62,727 bases of DNA. Source: Oscillospiraceae bacterium. GTDB lineage: Bacteria > Bacillota > Clostridia > Oscillospirales > Oscillospiraceae. Positions 1 to 8,503 of the stretch are shown piece by piece (within the stretch, counting starts at the first letter, position 1; every line of letters begins with the position of its first letter). The translations under genes were made by a program, and so were the position numbers. The notes under the pieces are model-generated. The model saw nothing but the letters and a program-made list of their open reading frames with translations, was not told the DNA's origin and did not search any database. Location of the stretch: the NCBI GenBank assembly GCA_017469795.1, contig JAFUFT010000014.1, positions 1 to 62,727 of the forward strand. The letters are read 5' to 3'.

Positions 1-28
1 ACTACCCACAAAAACCGCTATAATTTGA

Positions 29-127
29 GTGTCTACCTCTTGTAAGCATTTCTTTCTTCACTTTTTTCGATTCTGTCTACTTTTGTGAATTACCATTCCT
101 TTTACATGATTTTTAGTGTCCACTTTT
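29..127 (+). repeat. three evenly spaced direct repeats, GTGTCYACYTTT-like
   Basis: Imperfect copies of GTGTCTACTTTT start at about 29, 73 and 116, so the spacing is 44 and 43 bases. The flanking DNA (1-210) is clearly more AT-rich than the genes and holds no convincing coding region. Repeated boxes of this kind occur at the ends of some insertion sequences, for example as transposase-binding boxes in the IS21 family, but no transposase is visible. Regular binding sites for a regulator of the next gene are the alternative. Confidence 0.4.
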
Positions 128-210
128 CTTGACTGCTACACCTCATCACTGTCTGAGGAAATCGTACTGCAGATAAGGTCCCAAAAACGGGATATGAGGG
201 AGTTTGTCCT

Positions 211-2361
211 ATGAAATTCACTCGGAGATCCGTTCGGCTGGCCGCGATCATTTCCATGATTCTCTTGACCGCGATCGCCGTTTCCTATTCCAAATACGAA
301 GCGCTGGAGGACTGGGGGCCTCTGCTGTACGCCGTCAGTATCGCCTCCTGTGCACTAGTGTTTGCGGGGATCGCATTCCGGTGGGAGACCCCCGGATGGC
401 TGAAGCGAATCGCGGTGCTGATCTTTTTCCTGGCCGCCCCGCTGGTCATGGTGATCGCGGTGGAACGTCTCAACGGCAATTTCCTGACGGATTTCCTGTC
501 CGGCGACGAAGATGTTCTGGCAAACTATGTCGTTTCCGCGCTGCTGTACCTGCTCGTCTTCGGGCTCAGCGGCAGCGTCCGGGTCAGCGTCATGTCTGTG
601 AGTCCCGTTCTGCTGCTGTTTGGGATCGCCAATATGTACATCAAGGAGTTCAAGGGCAGTCCGCTGGTTCCTATGGATTTCGGGAGCATCCAAACGGCAG
701 CCAACGTGGCGGCGGGCTACACTTACGAAATCGGCTATGAGATCCTGTTCGGCATTTCCCTTACCGCTGCGCTCATGGCGCTGGCCTCCAGAATCGATAT
801 GCCGAAATGGAAGCTCCCGGCAAAAATCATCACCCGATTCCTGGCTTTTCTGGTAGTGGGCGGTTTTGCCTACACATTCTTTTATACGGACTTTATCGCA
901 GACAACGGCCTTAAGCCTGACTTCTTCAATCAGACCCGGGGCTACAACCATCACGGGGCGGTTCTGGAATTCACGCTGAACACAAAATATCTCTGGCTGG
1001 TCGAGCCGCCCGGATATAACGCCTCCGAGATCGGGGACATCGTTCTCTCCGGCAGTGATGAGGTCCCTCCGAACATTCTGGAGACCGCGCTGATCCGTCA
1101 GGGGATGGATCCCGAAGCCGCTCACCAGGCCGTCTCCGTTCCGACCGCAGGGGAGCAGGGGATCACGCCGAATCTGATCGTCATCATGAACGAGAGCTTT
1201 TCCGACCTTCGGGTGGTCGGCGATCTGGAGACAAATGACCCCTTTATGCCCTTTATTGACAGCATGGAGGACAACACGATCCAGGGAAACGTGTACGTTT
1301 CCACCATCGGCACCGGCACGAGCAACACCGAGTATGAGTTCCTCACCGGCAACTCCATGGCGTTCCTGCCGGCCGGCAGCAACGCCTATCAGCTCTATGT
1401 CAAGCAAAAGCAGCCGGGCCTTGTTTCCACACTTCTTGCCCAGCGTTACACTGCGGACGCCTTTCATCCCTATTACTCCAGCAGCTGGAACCGGGTCAGC
1501 GTTTATGATCTGATGGGGTTCCGTGAATTCATCACCATCGAGGATATGATCGACGAAGATATTCTGGACCGCTACAAGTCCTCGGGATACAGCTATAAAC
1601 TGTATAAACGGATGCTGAAGCAGCGCTACCCCGGCGAGGACATTATCCTCAGACGTTATGTCAGCGATGCCTATGACTTTGAGCAGGTCAAAATAATGTA
1701 CGAGGAAAAAGATCCGGATCAGCCTTTCTTCCTGTTCAATGTGACCATGCAGACCCACTCCAGCTACAATCAGGTCTTTGACAACTTTGATCAGCAGATC
1801 AATCTCACCTCTACGAAAAGAGAGTATCCGAAGACGGACCAATATCTCTCCCTGATCAAAGAAACCGACGAGGCCTTTGAAGACCTCATCGGCTATTTCA
1901 GAACGCAGGATGAACCTACCATCATTCTGATGTTCGGCGATCATCAGCCGTTTATCGAAGACAGCTTCTATTCCGAAGTGATGGGGGAGTCCATCTCCAC
2001 CATGGATGACGAAACGCAGCAGCGCCGCTATATCACGCGCTTTATTCTCTGGGCCAATTACGACATCCCGGAGGGCTGGATCGAAGAGATCAGCATCAAT
2101 TATCTCTCCACGCTTCTGATGCAGATCGCGGGACTGGAAATGCCGGCCTATCAGCAGTACCTGGCCCGGGTATATCAGGAACTGCCTGTGATCACAGCGC
2201 TGGGATGCCGGGATAAAGACGGGAACTTCTTCCAGGCGGATCAGGCTACTGCGCTGAAAGGACTGGTGCAGGATTACCGCTGCGTAGCTTACAACAATCT
2301 CGCCGACACCACGAACCGCTGCGACTCGCTGTTTTATCTGCCGTCTCGGCAGGGCGATTAG
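211..2361 (+). CDS. LTA synthase family sulfatase-fold membrane enzyme
   Basis: A 716-residue membrane-anchored phosphoglycerol transferase-like enzyme of the LtaS/sulfatase superfamily, expected to act on the outer face of the membrane in polymer or glycolipid modification. The first ~230 residues hold about seven hydrophobic segments. The catalytic domain begins near residue 320 (NLIVIMNESFSDL). The metal and nucleophile region is recognisable as GTGTSNTEYEFLTG, followed by MQTHSSY and the late FGDHQPF motif. A GAGGG ribosome site lies about 10 bases before this ATG. The length is close to typical LtaS with a slightly longer tail. It is monocistronic and its stop overlaps the convergent AlkD-like gene. 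True lipoteichoic acid synthesis is not shown; modification of another glycopolymer is possible. Confidence 0.8.
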   Translation: MKFTRRSVRLAAIISMILLTAIAVSYSKYEALEDWGPLLYAVSIASCALVFAGIAFRWETPGWLKRIAVLIFFLAAPLVMVIAVERLNGNFLTDFLSGDEDVLANYVVSALLYLLVFGLSGSVRVSVMSVSPVLLLFGIANMYIKEFKGSPLVPMDFGSIQTAANVAAGYTYEIGYEILFGISLTAALMALASRIDMPKWKLPAKIITRFLAFLVVGGFAYTFFYTDFIADNGLKPDFFNQTRGYNHHGAVLEFTLNTKYLWLVEPPGYNASEIGDIVLSGSDEVPPNILETALIRQGMDPEAAHQAVSVPTAGEQGITPNLIVIMNESFSDLRVVGDLETNDPFMPFIDSMEDNTIQGNVYVSTIGTGTSNTEYEFLTGNSMAFLPAGSNAYQLYVKQKQPGLVSTLLAQRYTADAFHPYYSSSWNRVSVYDLMGFREFITIEDMIDEDILDRYKSSGYSYKLYKRMLKQRYPGEDIILRRYVSDAYDFEQVKIMYEEKDPDQPFFLFNVTMQTHSSYNQVFDNFDQQINLTSTKREYPKTDQYLSLIKETDEAFEDLIGYFRTQDEPTIILMFGDHQPFIEDSFYSEVMGESISTMDDETQQRRYITRFILWANYDIPEGWIEEISINYLSTLLMQIAGLEMPAYQQYLARVYQELPVITALGCRDKDGNFFQADQATALKGLVQDYRCVAYNNLADTTNRCDSLFYLPSRQGD

Positions 2362-3056
2362 TACTTCAGCGCCAAAAGCATCTGCTTATCCTCGGCTGAC
2401 ACGCGGCGGCTTTCCCGGCATTTTTGGATGCTTTTATTCTGGACCCAGGGGTCAAGTGCCCGGGACTCCAGCAGTTCCAGCGTCTGACTGCGGTATTTGA
2501 CAAATGCCACGGAAACCGCCCAGGCAACTGCCATTTTCACATAGTAACCCTCATGGCGGAGGGAAGGCAGCGTCCCGAGAACGCAGTCGATATACGCAGG
2601 CGTCAGGTAATAGTCCATGAGCATTACCACCGCAAAACGCACCTCGAATTCATGCGCGCTTTCGAGATACGGTTTCAGGAAATCCAGCATTTCCGGCAGG
2701 TGCTTTTTTACGGAATGGAGGCTTCCTGCGACACAGTCGCATACGGCCCAGTTCTCTATTTCCGGGATAAACGTACCCAGAAGAGAAAGCCGTTCCTCAA
2801 ACGCACAGGGACCGGAGGCAATGACCAGTCCGCGGAGCATGACGATCTCATAGAGGTTGTTTCCGTCCGTCTCACGGAGAAATGCGCGCCAGTCGCCGCG
2901 GCAGATCTCCTTTGCCAAGACGCGGAGCTGCGGCATACGTACGCCCAGACTCTTCCCGGAAGAACCGGGGATCAGGCTCTCGTTAAACTCCCGGTATATC
3001 GGATCCGCGAGGACCTCAAGCCGTTCCATCAGCGAATCCATAGTCATCGTTTTCAA
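2358..3056 (-). CDS. DNA alkylation repair protein, AlkD-like HEAT-repeat family
   Basis: A 232-residue all-helical protein of the AlkD/AlkC-type family, which excises positively charged alkylated bases without base flipping. The family signature YVKMAVAWAVSVAFVKY sits in the C-terminal third, and the helical pairs resemble HEAT-like repeats. A TTG start at 3056 is chosen because a full GGAGGTGATC ribosome site (about 3060-3069 on the plus strand) lies eight bases before it; an ATG nine bases further in is the alternative. The longer open frame to 3116 lacks a site and would run into the divergent YbaK gene. It converges with the LTA synthase-like gene with a four-base overlap and no obvious terminator. 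Confidence 0.8.
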   Translation of the reverse strand: MKTMTMDSLMERLEVLADPIYREFNESLIPGSSGKSLGVRMPQLRVLAKEICRGDWRAFLRETDGNNLYEIVMLRGLVIASGPCAFEERLSLLGTFIPEIENWAVCDCVAGSLHSVKKHLPEMLDFLKPYLESAHEFEVRFAVVMLMDYYLTPAYIDCVLGTLPSLRHEGYYVKMAVAWAVSVAFVKYRSQTLELLESRALDPWVQNKSIQKCRESRRVSAEDKQMLLALKY

Positions 3057-3103
3057 CGCGATCACCTCCGGGATCAATATAACACAAGCGAAGCAGGGAT
3101 GCA

Positions 3104-3577
3104 ATGAACAAGACAAACGCGATGCGTCTTCTGGACGCAGCCGGGATCCGGTATGAGATCAAAGAATACACTTATGACGAATCGGACCTCGGTGGACTGC
3201 ATGTGGCGCAGCAGACTGGTCTGGATCCGGATCAGGTTTTCAAGACTCTCGTGGCAAGAGGGGACAGGACCGGAATCCTGGTCTGCTGTATTCCGGTCAG
3301 CTGCACCCTTGATCTGAAAAAAGCGGCCTCTGTATCCGGAAATAAAAAGGTCGAAATGACACATGTGAAAGAACTGCTCGGCCTGACGGGATATATTCGC
3401 GGCGGATGCAGTCCTGTCGGCATGAAAAAGCAGTACTCAACATATATCGACGAAACGGCGATCCTCTTTGACCGGATTGCTGTTTCCGGAGGCGCAAGAG
3501 GGCTTCAGATCCTGCTTTCCCCGGAGGATCTGATCTCCTATATACCGATCACCACAGCCGATCTAATAGAATTTTAA
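3104..3577 (+). CDS. ybaK: YbaK/EbsC-type aminoacyl-tRNA deacylase
   Basis: A 157-residue single-domain editing protein of the YbaK family, which hydrolyses mischarged Cys-tRNA(Pro) in trans. The length is typical. The core strings VFKTLVARGD, CTLDLKKAA and GGCSPVGMKKQY are diagnostic, including the conserved lysine of KTL and the GGxSPxG loop that closes on the substrate. The ATG follows a weak AGCAGGGATG site. The gene is divergent from the AlkD-like gene across about 47 bases that contain a TATAAC at 3078-3083, and is followed 20 bases later by the TSCPD gene, so the two may be cotranscribed. Confidence 0.9.
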   Translation: MNKTNAMRLLDAAGIRYEIKEYTYDESDLGGLHVAQQTGLDPDQVFKTLVARGDRTGILVCCIPVSCTLDLKKAASVSGNKKVEMTHVKELLGLTGYIRGGCSPVGMKKQYSTYIDETAILFDRIAVSGGARGLQILLSPEDLISYIPITTADLIEF

Positions 3578-3596
3578 ATATACAGGAGGCATTATC

Positions 3597-3845
3597 ATGG
3601 ATTTCGAATACAGAACCAGAGGCGTATGTTCCAGAAGGATCCTGTTTTCCGTGGAGGACAACAAGGTGAAAAACGTCTTCTTTGACGGAGGCTGCAACGG
3701 GAACGGAAAAGGCGTTGCGGCGTTAGTGGAGGGAATGGACGTTCGGGAGGCCATTGACCGGCTGAAGGGAATCACCTGCGGCATGAAGCCCACGTCCTGC
3801 CCGGACCAACTGGCCAACGCTCTGGAGCAGGCAAAGAACGCATGA
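3597..3845 (+). CDS. TIGR03905 family TSCPD domain protein
   Basis: An 82-residue protein of the TSCPD family (TIGR03905), named after a short motif that occurs here as PTSCPDQL. Free-standing copies are common in Clostridia and Bacteroides. The same domain is found at the C-terminus of class II ribonucleotide reductases, where it helps bind metal or redox partners, but the role of the free-standing form is unknown. Cysteines at CSRR, GGCNG, ITCG and SCPD could coordinate a metal. The AGGAGG site precedes the ATG by eight bases, and a strong hairpin terminator starts directly after the stop codon. Confidence 0.85.
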   Translation: MDFEYRTRGVCSRRILFSVEDNKVKNVFFDGGCNGNGKGVAALVEGMDVREAIDRLKGITCGMKPTSCPDQLANALEQAKNA

Positions 3846-3886
3846 AAATCAGGACGTCATTTCCAGAGAAATGACGTCCTGATTTC
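3846..3886. terminator. bidirectional terminator between TSCPD and beta-helix genes
   Basis: A perfect 17-base-pair stem, AAATCAGGACGTCATTT at 3846-3862 with its complement at 3869-3885 around a six-base loop. The A/T ends of the stem would serve as the U-tract on either strand. It separates two convergent genes. Confidence 0.85.
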
Positions 3887-3889
3887 TTG

Positions 3890-5242
3890 TTATTCGGAGA
3901 GGACAAGCTTTCCGCCAGAGGGGAGCGCGATCTCACCGGCAGGCAGATTGGAAGATTTTGCCCGGATCGTAACGCCGACGGCTGCGTCGATCCCAGCCGT
4001 ATCGCAGACCATCACCTCGGAGTCCTTTGTTGCGACCCAGCTGCTTCCGTCCGTCAGAGAGAGAACGGGATATCCGGTAATCCCTCCCGTAATGGACGCG
4101 TCCGCAAAGTTCAGGCAGGTCTTCCGCTCAGGATCCTCGCATTTGAGATCCCCGAACAGTTCCATTTCTTCAAAGGTAAACTGTACACCATAATCGTCCG
4201 GCGTATGGGAGCGGGTCTTGTAATAGAACTCGTCGTCCGTCAGTAGCGTTTCCAGGATCGTGCCCTTGGTACAGGTGATCCTGCAGTTTTTCAAATACAC
4301 GTCCACGTTTGTGCTCTTGCATCGGAACATGGGTCCCGCACTGAGCAGGTCGCTGTTCTGCAGCCGGATCGTTCCGATATCCTTCAAATCAGTCATACCG
4401 CCGTGAACCAGGAACCCGTAACCCTTGCACGCGCCCTTCACGTCCCGGAACCAGATGGAGGAGTTTCCGTCCTGAATGCCGAACACATTTCCGGAGGAAA
4501 TACCGCACCGGTTCAGAACCACGTGGCATCCGTTGTCCGCGTACACAACGTAGCCGTTGCCGCCCACATTGATGGTGGAATCGTTCGCCTCCAGATAGAC
4601 GTATCCGCCGGAAGAATCCGTAGAGAGCGCAGCCCATGCCTCGGCATAGATGTCGCAGTCATAAAAATAGCTTTCCGAGTTGTCCATGGACAAATGCGTC
4701 CGGCAGTTGCCTCCAAGGCCCAGAGGAGCAGGGGGCTCCATCATACCGGGCCCGATCACCGGTACATATCCTTCCGGAAGGGGGCCGCCGTAGGTCGCCA
4801 ACTTGGAATGGAATACCTTCAGGGTGGCGCCGGTGGTGGCGATTGTCGCCGAACGGGTGGCGCCGTTTGTCACGATCTCACTGCCACGCAGATCAACTTT
4901 CGCACCGGACTCAGCCAGCACCGCTGCGCCCTTGCAGGTAAAATCGCTGCAGCCCGGACCGGACAGCCGGATCTCGGAATTCTGGATCACAGACACCCCG
5001 CCCTCTACAACGATCGCGTTGAGTTCCGGAGTGTCGGACTCCAGCTGATAGTTCAGCACGCATCCGGAATCCGTAACCGTGCCGCTGCAGGACGCGGCGC
5101 CGGACTTTTCTTCGTCCACAGACCCATCCTTCAGCCAGAGCGCCGCGGCAGTCTGTTCCGCTTTTGCAAAAGAAGGGCGGTTGTTTTCGGCCAGAGGATT
5201 TCTTCCGCAGATAAACTCAGTTTTTTCATTTAAATTCGGCAT
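3890..5242 (-). CDS. right-handed beta-helix-like protein, no signal peptide
   Basis: A 450-residue protein with no clear hydrophobic segment and no export signal. Short repeating units rich in Gly, Asn, Ser and aliphatic residues (for example VVEGGVSVIQNSEIRLSG, TIRLQNSDLL, YLEANDSTINVGGNG) resemble the coils of a pectate-lyase-type parallel beta-helix, about 20-25 residues each, across most of the length. Many cysteines are present for a surface protein. The ATG follows AAAGGAGTG at the right distance. It is transcribed alone between two terminators. Adhesin or polysaccharide-active functions are usual for the fold, but nothing here identifies a catalytic site, and a cytoplasmic or cell-leaking location is implied by the missing signal. 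Function unknown. Confidence 0.7.
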   Translation of the reverse strand: MPNLNEKTEFICGRNPLAENNRPSFAKAEQTAAALWLKDGSVDEEKSGAASCSGTVTDSGCVLNYQLESDTPELNAIVVEGGVSVIQNSEIRLSGPGCSDFTCKGAAVLAESGAKVDLRGSEIVTNGATRSATIATTGATLKVFHSKLATYGGPLPEGYVPVIGPGMMEPPAPLGLGGNCRTHLSMDNSESYFYDCDIYAEAWAALSTDSSGGYVYLEANDSTINVGGNGYVVYADNGCHVVLNRCGISSGNVFGIQDGNSSIWFRDVKGACKGYGFLVHGGMTDLKDIGTIRLQNSDLLSAGPMFRCKSTNVDVYLKNCRITCTKGTILETLLTDDEFYYKTRSHTPDDYGVQFTFEEMELFGDLKCEDPERKTCLNFADASITGGITGYPVLSLTDGSSWVATKDSEVMVCDTAGIDAAVGVTIRAKSSNLPAGEIALPSGGKLVLSE

Positions 5243-5354
5243 AATGAAACACTCCTTTCTGAATTTCCTTACGCCTCAAGCATAGCAAATCCGGTTGAAC
5301 CCGTCAACGAAACAAAAGAAATCGAAAGAATCAAGTAAAAAATTGATAGTAAAT

Positions 5355-5399
5355 GCGAGGCGTCCGTAAACGCCTCGCAAGGGATTCCGGCAGGAATCC
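5355..5399 (-). terminator. terminator of the peptidoglycan-binding gene unit
   Basis: Two adjacent hairpins downstream of the minus-strand unit: GGATTCC/GGAATCC (5382-5399) and the stronger GCGAGGCGT/ACGCCTCGC (5355-5378). On the minus strand the second is followed by an AT-rich stretch ending in a T run (about 5335-5345). Confidence 0.65.
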
Positions 5400-5413
5400 G
5401 ACGCCGGGAGTCG

Positions 5414-5782
5414 TCATCCCTGGGACGGGAGGTAATTTCTGTCAAAAACAGCCCGGTAAAGCCGGCTCAGGCGGTTCCAGGTCTGCTTATCCAGTTCACC
5501 GGTTTCCGGCATCAGGGAACACTTCTGCAGCCGACGAAGGTTTTCCGCCGTCTCCCCGTCAATCGTCCCGGAAACCGGTACCGGTTTGAAGTCCGGAGAA
5601 AACGCGTGCAGCGCCTGAAACATGGCCTGTGCCAGTCTGATATGCGGATGCGACTGCCCGGCGCAGATCTTTAGACTGGCCGGGAAATGCACAATGCAGG
5701 GCTCTGACGGCTGAAGGAGCTCCTGCGGAACCAGGCTGCTCGTGCCTTCTTTACAAGAATCGGAAAGAAAAGAATCAGACAT
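5414..5782 (-). CDS. small peptidoglycan-binding-domain protein
   Basis: A 122-residue protein with a C-terminal region resembling the three-helix peptidoglycan-binding domain (PG_binding_1): VSGTIDGETAENLRRLQK is the typical xDGxxGxxTxxAVxxFQ-type pattern, here degenerate. No signal peptide is present. It is the last gene of a unit with the SpoIID-like protein 16 bases upstream, whose two domains of the same type it resembles. Its start follows a weak GGAGTAG site. Likely a partner or decoy of the upstream protein; the exact role is not known. Confidence 0.6.
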   Translation of the reverse strand: MSDSFLSDSCKEGTSSLVPQELLQPSEPCIVHFPASLKICAGQSHPHIRLAQAMFQALHAFSPDFKPVPVSGTIDGETAENLRRLQKCSLMPETGELDKQTWNRLSRLYRAVFDRNYLPSQG

Positions 5783-5798
5783 GATCTACTCCTTAACC

Positions 5799-6911
5799 TC
5801 ACCATGATTGGGGAAACAGGTCCTCATCGCTCAATACTGTCCCTGTAATCCCGGCATACCGGTTCACAATGCTGTTCCAGGTGGAAGCCCCCACCAGACC
5901 GCTGGCGGACAGGCCCGCAAATCTCTGATAGGCGAGAACCGCGTTTCTGGTCTGGATCCCATATTGTCCGTCAATGGAGATCTGCGGAACCTCCGGGATA
6001 AAATCAGATAGGATATTGAGCATATACTGCAGCTTGGAAACGTACTGTCCGGAGCTGCCCAGCGCCAAAACGGTCGGCAGCACAAATGAATCCAGAATGT
6101 ATCGTTCGCCCTCGGATTGAAGCTCCGACAGCCTCGCAACCGCCACATAGATCGTTACCACCTGATACCATGTGGCAGGCCCTACGATCCCGTCATCCGG
6201 CAGATTGAATATCCGCTGAAACGTGCGCACCGCATTCTGGGTGACCGGACCGAACAATCCATCCGGATTCGGAATGACCGGAATGGCAGGGTAGTTTCGG
6301 GCGATCCGGTTCAGCCGTACTTGGAGCTGCAGGACGGCCTCTCCGGCGGAGCCGAGCTGCAGCGGAGAACCGGGGTAGGAGGGACGAAGCTCCCGGACCG
6401 GAACATCCGTGACGATCTCGATGTCATCTCCGTAGTAATTCCGAAGGATTTCCAGATAATTCAGACCCTGCCGCGCCAGACGCTGGGAACCCCACTGACT
6501 CATTCCGCTGCAGGTCACAGTGGTTCCGTTGCAGAACGCGGCTGCCAGCGGTTCCACATTACCTCTCCGGCGTATATAGCTCTGGAACATTTCATCTACA
6601 AGAATCCCGATGTTTTCAAACGTCTCGCGTCCCTGGGTGTATTTCTGGTCATAGGCTGTGGAATTGGTAATATCGAAGGAATATCCCCGGCTGGGATAGT
6701 ACTCGAGGTATATTTTGTTCAGCGCAAACGAGATGATTGCCAGGATGTTCGCCCTCAGCGCAGCTTCCTCCCAGGTCGGGTAGACCTCGCTGGAAGCGAC
6801 GTTCTTCACGTAATCCCGAAAGGATACCGTGACATTTTCCGCAGGGGAATTCGGCGGGCCCAGATGAACGGTGATGTATTCCGGAATATAGGGAAGAAAA
6901 CGATCCGTCAT
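5799..6911 (-). CDS. SpoIID-like domain with two peptidoglycan-binding domains
   Basis: A 370-residue protein. Residues ~20-170 resemble the SpoIID/LytB fold: a YVKNVASSEVYPTWEEAALR segment like the conserved V..EVP..W..EALKAQA block, then GMSQWGSQRLARQG, close to the GMSQ.GA..MA..G motif of SpoIID. Residues ~185-250 and ~280-350 are two PG_binding_1 domains with DGLFGPVTQNAVRTFQ and DGQYGIQTRNAVLAYQ. SpoIID itself is a lytic transglycosylase in spore engulfment. No signal peptide or membrane anchor is visible, which is unusual for a wall enzyme and suggests a protein released by mother-cell lysis or a phage-like use. It overlaps the preceding gene by four bases (ATGA). Confidence 0.75.
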   Translation of the reverse strand: MTDRFLPYIPEYITVHLGPPNSPAENVTVSFRDYVKNVASSEVYPTWEEAALRANILAIISFALNKIYLEYYPSRGYSFDITNSTAYDQKYTQGRETFENIGILVDEMFQSYIRRRGNVEPLAAAFCNGTTVTCSGMSQWGSQRLARQGLNYLEILRNYYGDDIEIVTDVPVRELRPSYPGSPLQLGSAGEAVLQLQVRLNRIARNYPAIPVIPNPDGLFGPVTQNAVRTFQRIFNLPDDGIVGPATWYQVVTIYVAVARLSELQSEGERYILDSFVLPTVLALGSSGQYVSKLQYMLNILSDFIPEVPQISIDGQYGIQTRNAVLAYQRFAGLSASGLVGASTWNSIVNRYAGITGTVLSDEDLFPQSW

Positions 6912-7312
6912 GTCGCATTTCCCTCCCAGACCGGCTGAGGCGAAAGTTCGTATTCCTGCAGATCATCCTCCTCGGGATCAGTTTTCTGATTTGGCAGGAG
7001 CTGTACCGCCTGGACAGACAGGACCTGTGGAAACAGCTGAACTCCGTCAAACGTTACCTCTTCATAGGCCGGGTGTTCGATGTAGACCTTCAGGCCGACC
7101 CACGGCCTGATCTCCGAGCCTGAGGTCTGGCCCAGCGAGGCCTCCCGGGCGGGGATCGTCAAGACAGGAGTCTGTCCGGATTCATCTGTCACCAGAACGC
7201 CGTAAAGCGCATAGGGGGGATCCTGATTCCGGACGATCACGGTCGCGCCGCTGACGGGAATATTGGCTGCGGAGGTAAACACGCGAAATTGTATGGTTCC
7301 GGAAGGTGTCAA
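6908..7312 (-). CDS. small carboxypeptidase-regulatory-like beta-sandwich protein
   Basis: A 134-residue protein, first gene of the three-gene unit. Residues ~5-100 look like a prealbumin-like/carboxypeptidase regulatory beta-sandwich: GTIQFRVFTSAANIPVSGA, then VIVRN, TDESGQT and a YIEHPAYEEVTFDGVQLF strand. Such domains commonly mediate contacts in secreted or surface assemblies. The tail (residues ~105-134) is acidic and disordered. The start is TTG at 7312, because AAGGAGG lies seven bases before it and the nearby ATG runs directly into a stop. The reading frame ends four bases into the SpoIID-like gene, so the two are translationally coupled. No signal peptide. Function unknown. Confidence 0.6.
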   Translation of the reverse strand: MTPSGTIQFRVFTSAANIPVSGATVIVRNQDPPYALYGVLVTDESGQTPVLTIPAREASLGQTSGSEIRPWVGLKVYIEHPAYEEVTFDGVQLFPQVLSVQAVQLLPNQKTDPEEDDLQEYELSPQPVWEGNAT

Positions 7313-7354
7313 ATCATAACCTCCTTGTCTTTGCTGAGTGGTGCCGCTGAGATA

Positions 7355-7382
7355 AATATATGAAGCAATTTGCCGGGTAGAC
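7355..7382 (-). promoter_or_regulatory. possible sporulation sigma-E-type promoter
   Basis: On the minus strand, upstream of the three-gene peptidoglycan unit, CATATATT (7355-7362) matches the sigma-E -10 form CATACAnT in six of eight bases. A GTCTA at 7378-7382 stands 15 bases before it as a weak -35. No good vegetative promoter was seen there. Low certainty. Confidence 0.25.
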
Positions 7383-7535
7383 TTTGGATTTCTTTTTTAG
7401 GATTAAAAACAAAAAAAAGCTATGCGAATGTGATTGAATGTGATATAATACTCAAGATAGCGTTTGGATTACTGACGTTTTTCCAAATTCTGCAAGCCGG
7501 CGGTCCGCAGCCGGCATTATAGGAGGGAACCCGAG

Positions 7536-8501
7536 ATGATAGAAGTTTCCGGATTGACCAAAACCTATGGCAATAAGCGGGGAATCACCGACATCACGTT
7601 CTCCATTGACGAAGGGGAGATCGTGGGATTCCTGGGGCCAAACGGTGCAGGTAAATCCACAACAATGAATGTGATCACAGGATATCTTTCCGCCACCGCC
7701 GGCGCGGCGCGGGTTGCGGGAATCGATATTCTGGAAAACCCGCTTGAGGCAAAAAAGCATATCGGCTATCTGCCCCAGGATCCGCCCCTGTACCTGGATA
7801 TGACTGTAAACGAGTATCTGGATTTCATCTACGACATCAAGGGCGTCAAGGGCGGAATGAAAGAGCGGAAGGAGCACATTGATAAAGTCTGTGAAATGGT
7901 TGGTATCTCTCAAGTCAGAGAGCGTGTGATCAACAACCTTTCCGGCGGATATAAGCAGCGCTGCGGTCTGGCCCAGGCTCTGGTGGGGGATCCGGACGTT
8001 CTGATTCTGGACGAACCGACGGTCGGTCTGGATCCGAAGCAGATCATTGAGATCCGCAACGTGATCAAGGATCTGGGGAAGAACAGAACCATCATTCTCT
8101 CCACCCACATCCTGCAGGAGGTCTCCGCGGTGTGCGAGCGGGTTCTGGTCATCAACAACGGCAGGCTGGTGGCGGACGATACGCCGACCCATCTTTCCGC
8201 CATGCTGACCGGAGACCATAAACTCGAATACCGCATCGCGGGCCCGAAGGACAAGATCATTGCCTGCATCCGCAGTGTGGACGGCGTCAAGTCCGTTACC
8301 CCGACGGTGGAGGCGGAGCCCGGCGCATATGAGTATCTGGTGGAGTCCGCTGAGCACATCGACGCCCGAAAGCTGATTTTCCAGTCTCTTGCCAGAGCCG
8401 GCTATCCTGTGCTTCTTCTGAAAAACCAGGATCTCAGCCTGGAGGACGTTTTCATTCGTCTGACAGCGGATAAAAAATCTCCTGCAAAGGGGGCCAAGTA
8501 A
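7536..8501 (+). CDS. ABC transporter ATPase, Gld/ABC-2 type
   Basis: A 321-residue cytoplasmic ATP-binding subunit. Visible motifs in order: Walker A GPNGAGKST, Q-loop YLPQDPP, signature LSGGYKQR, Walker B VLILDEPTVGLD and H-loop STHI. The C-terminal ~100 residues are the extension seen in GldA/CcmA-like ATPases. A TAGGAGGG site precedes the ATG. It begins a tight operon with a permease (2-base gap), a GldG-like protein and a DUF4340 protein. The gene set matches the GldAFG-type exporters named from gliding bacteroidetes, though the same set is widespread in non-gliding Firmicutes where the cargo is unknown. Confidence 0.9.
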   Translation: MIEVSGLTKTYGNKRGITDITFSIDEGEIVGFLGPNGAGKSTTMNVITGYLSATAGAARVAGIDILENPLEAKKHIGYLPQDPPLYLDMTVNEYLDFIYDIKGVKGGMKERKEHIDKVCEMVGISQVRERVINNLSGGYKQRCGLAQALVGDPDVLILDEPTVGLDPKQIIEIRNVIKDLGKNRTIILSTHILQEVSAVCERVLVINNGRLVADDTPTHLSAMLTGDHKLEYRIAGPKDKIIACIRSVDGVKSVTPTVEAEPGAYEYLVESAEHIDARKLIFQSLARAGYPVLLLKNQDLSLEDVFIRLTADKKSPAKGAK

Positions 8502-8503
8502 TC

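Noticed and set aside
355..1944. Long minus-strand frame opposite the LTA synthase-like gene
   Set aside because: No start signal, no family motifs, and it mirrors the codons of the real gene.
5355..5399. Two short hairpins as the beginning of a CRISPR-like array
   Set aside because: The two hairpins differ in sequence and do not repeat; they act better as a terminator.
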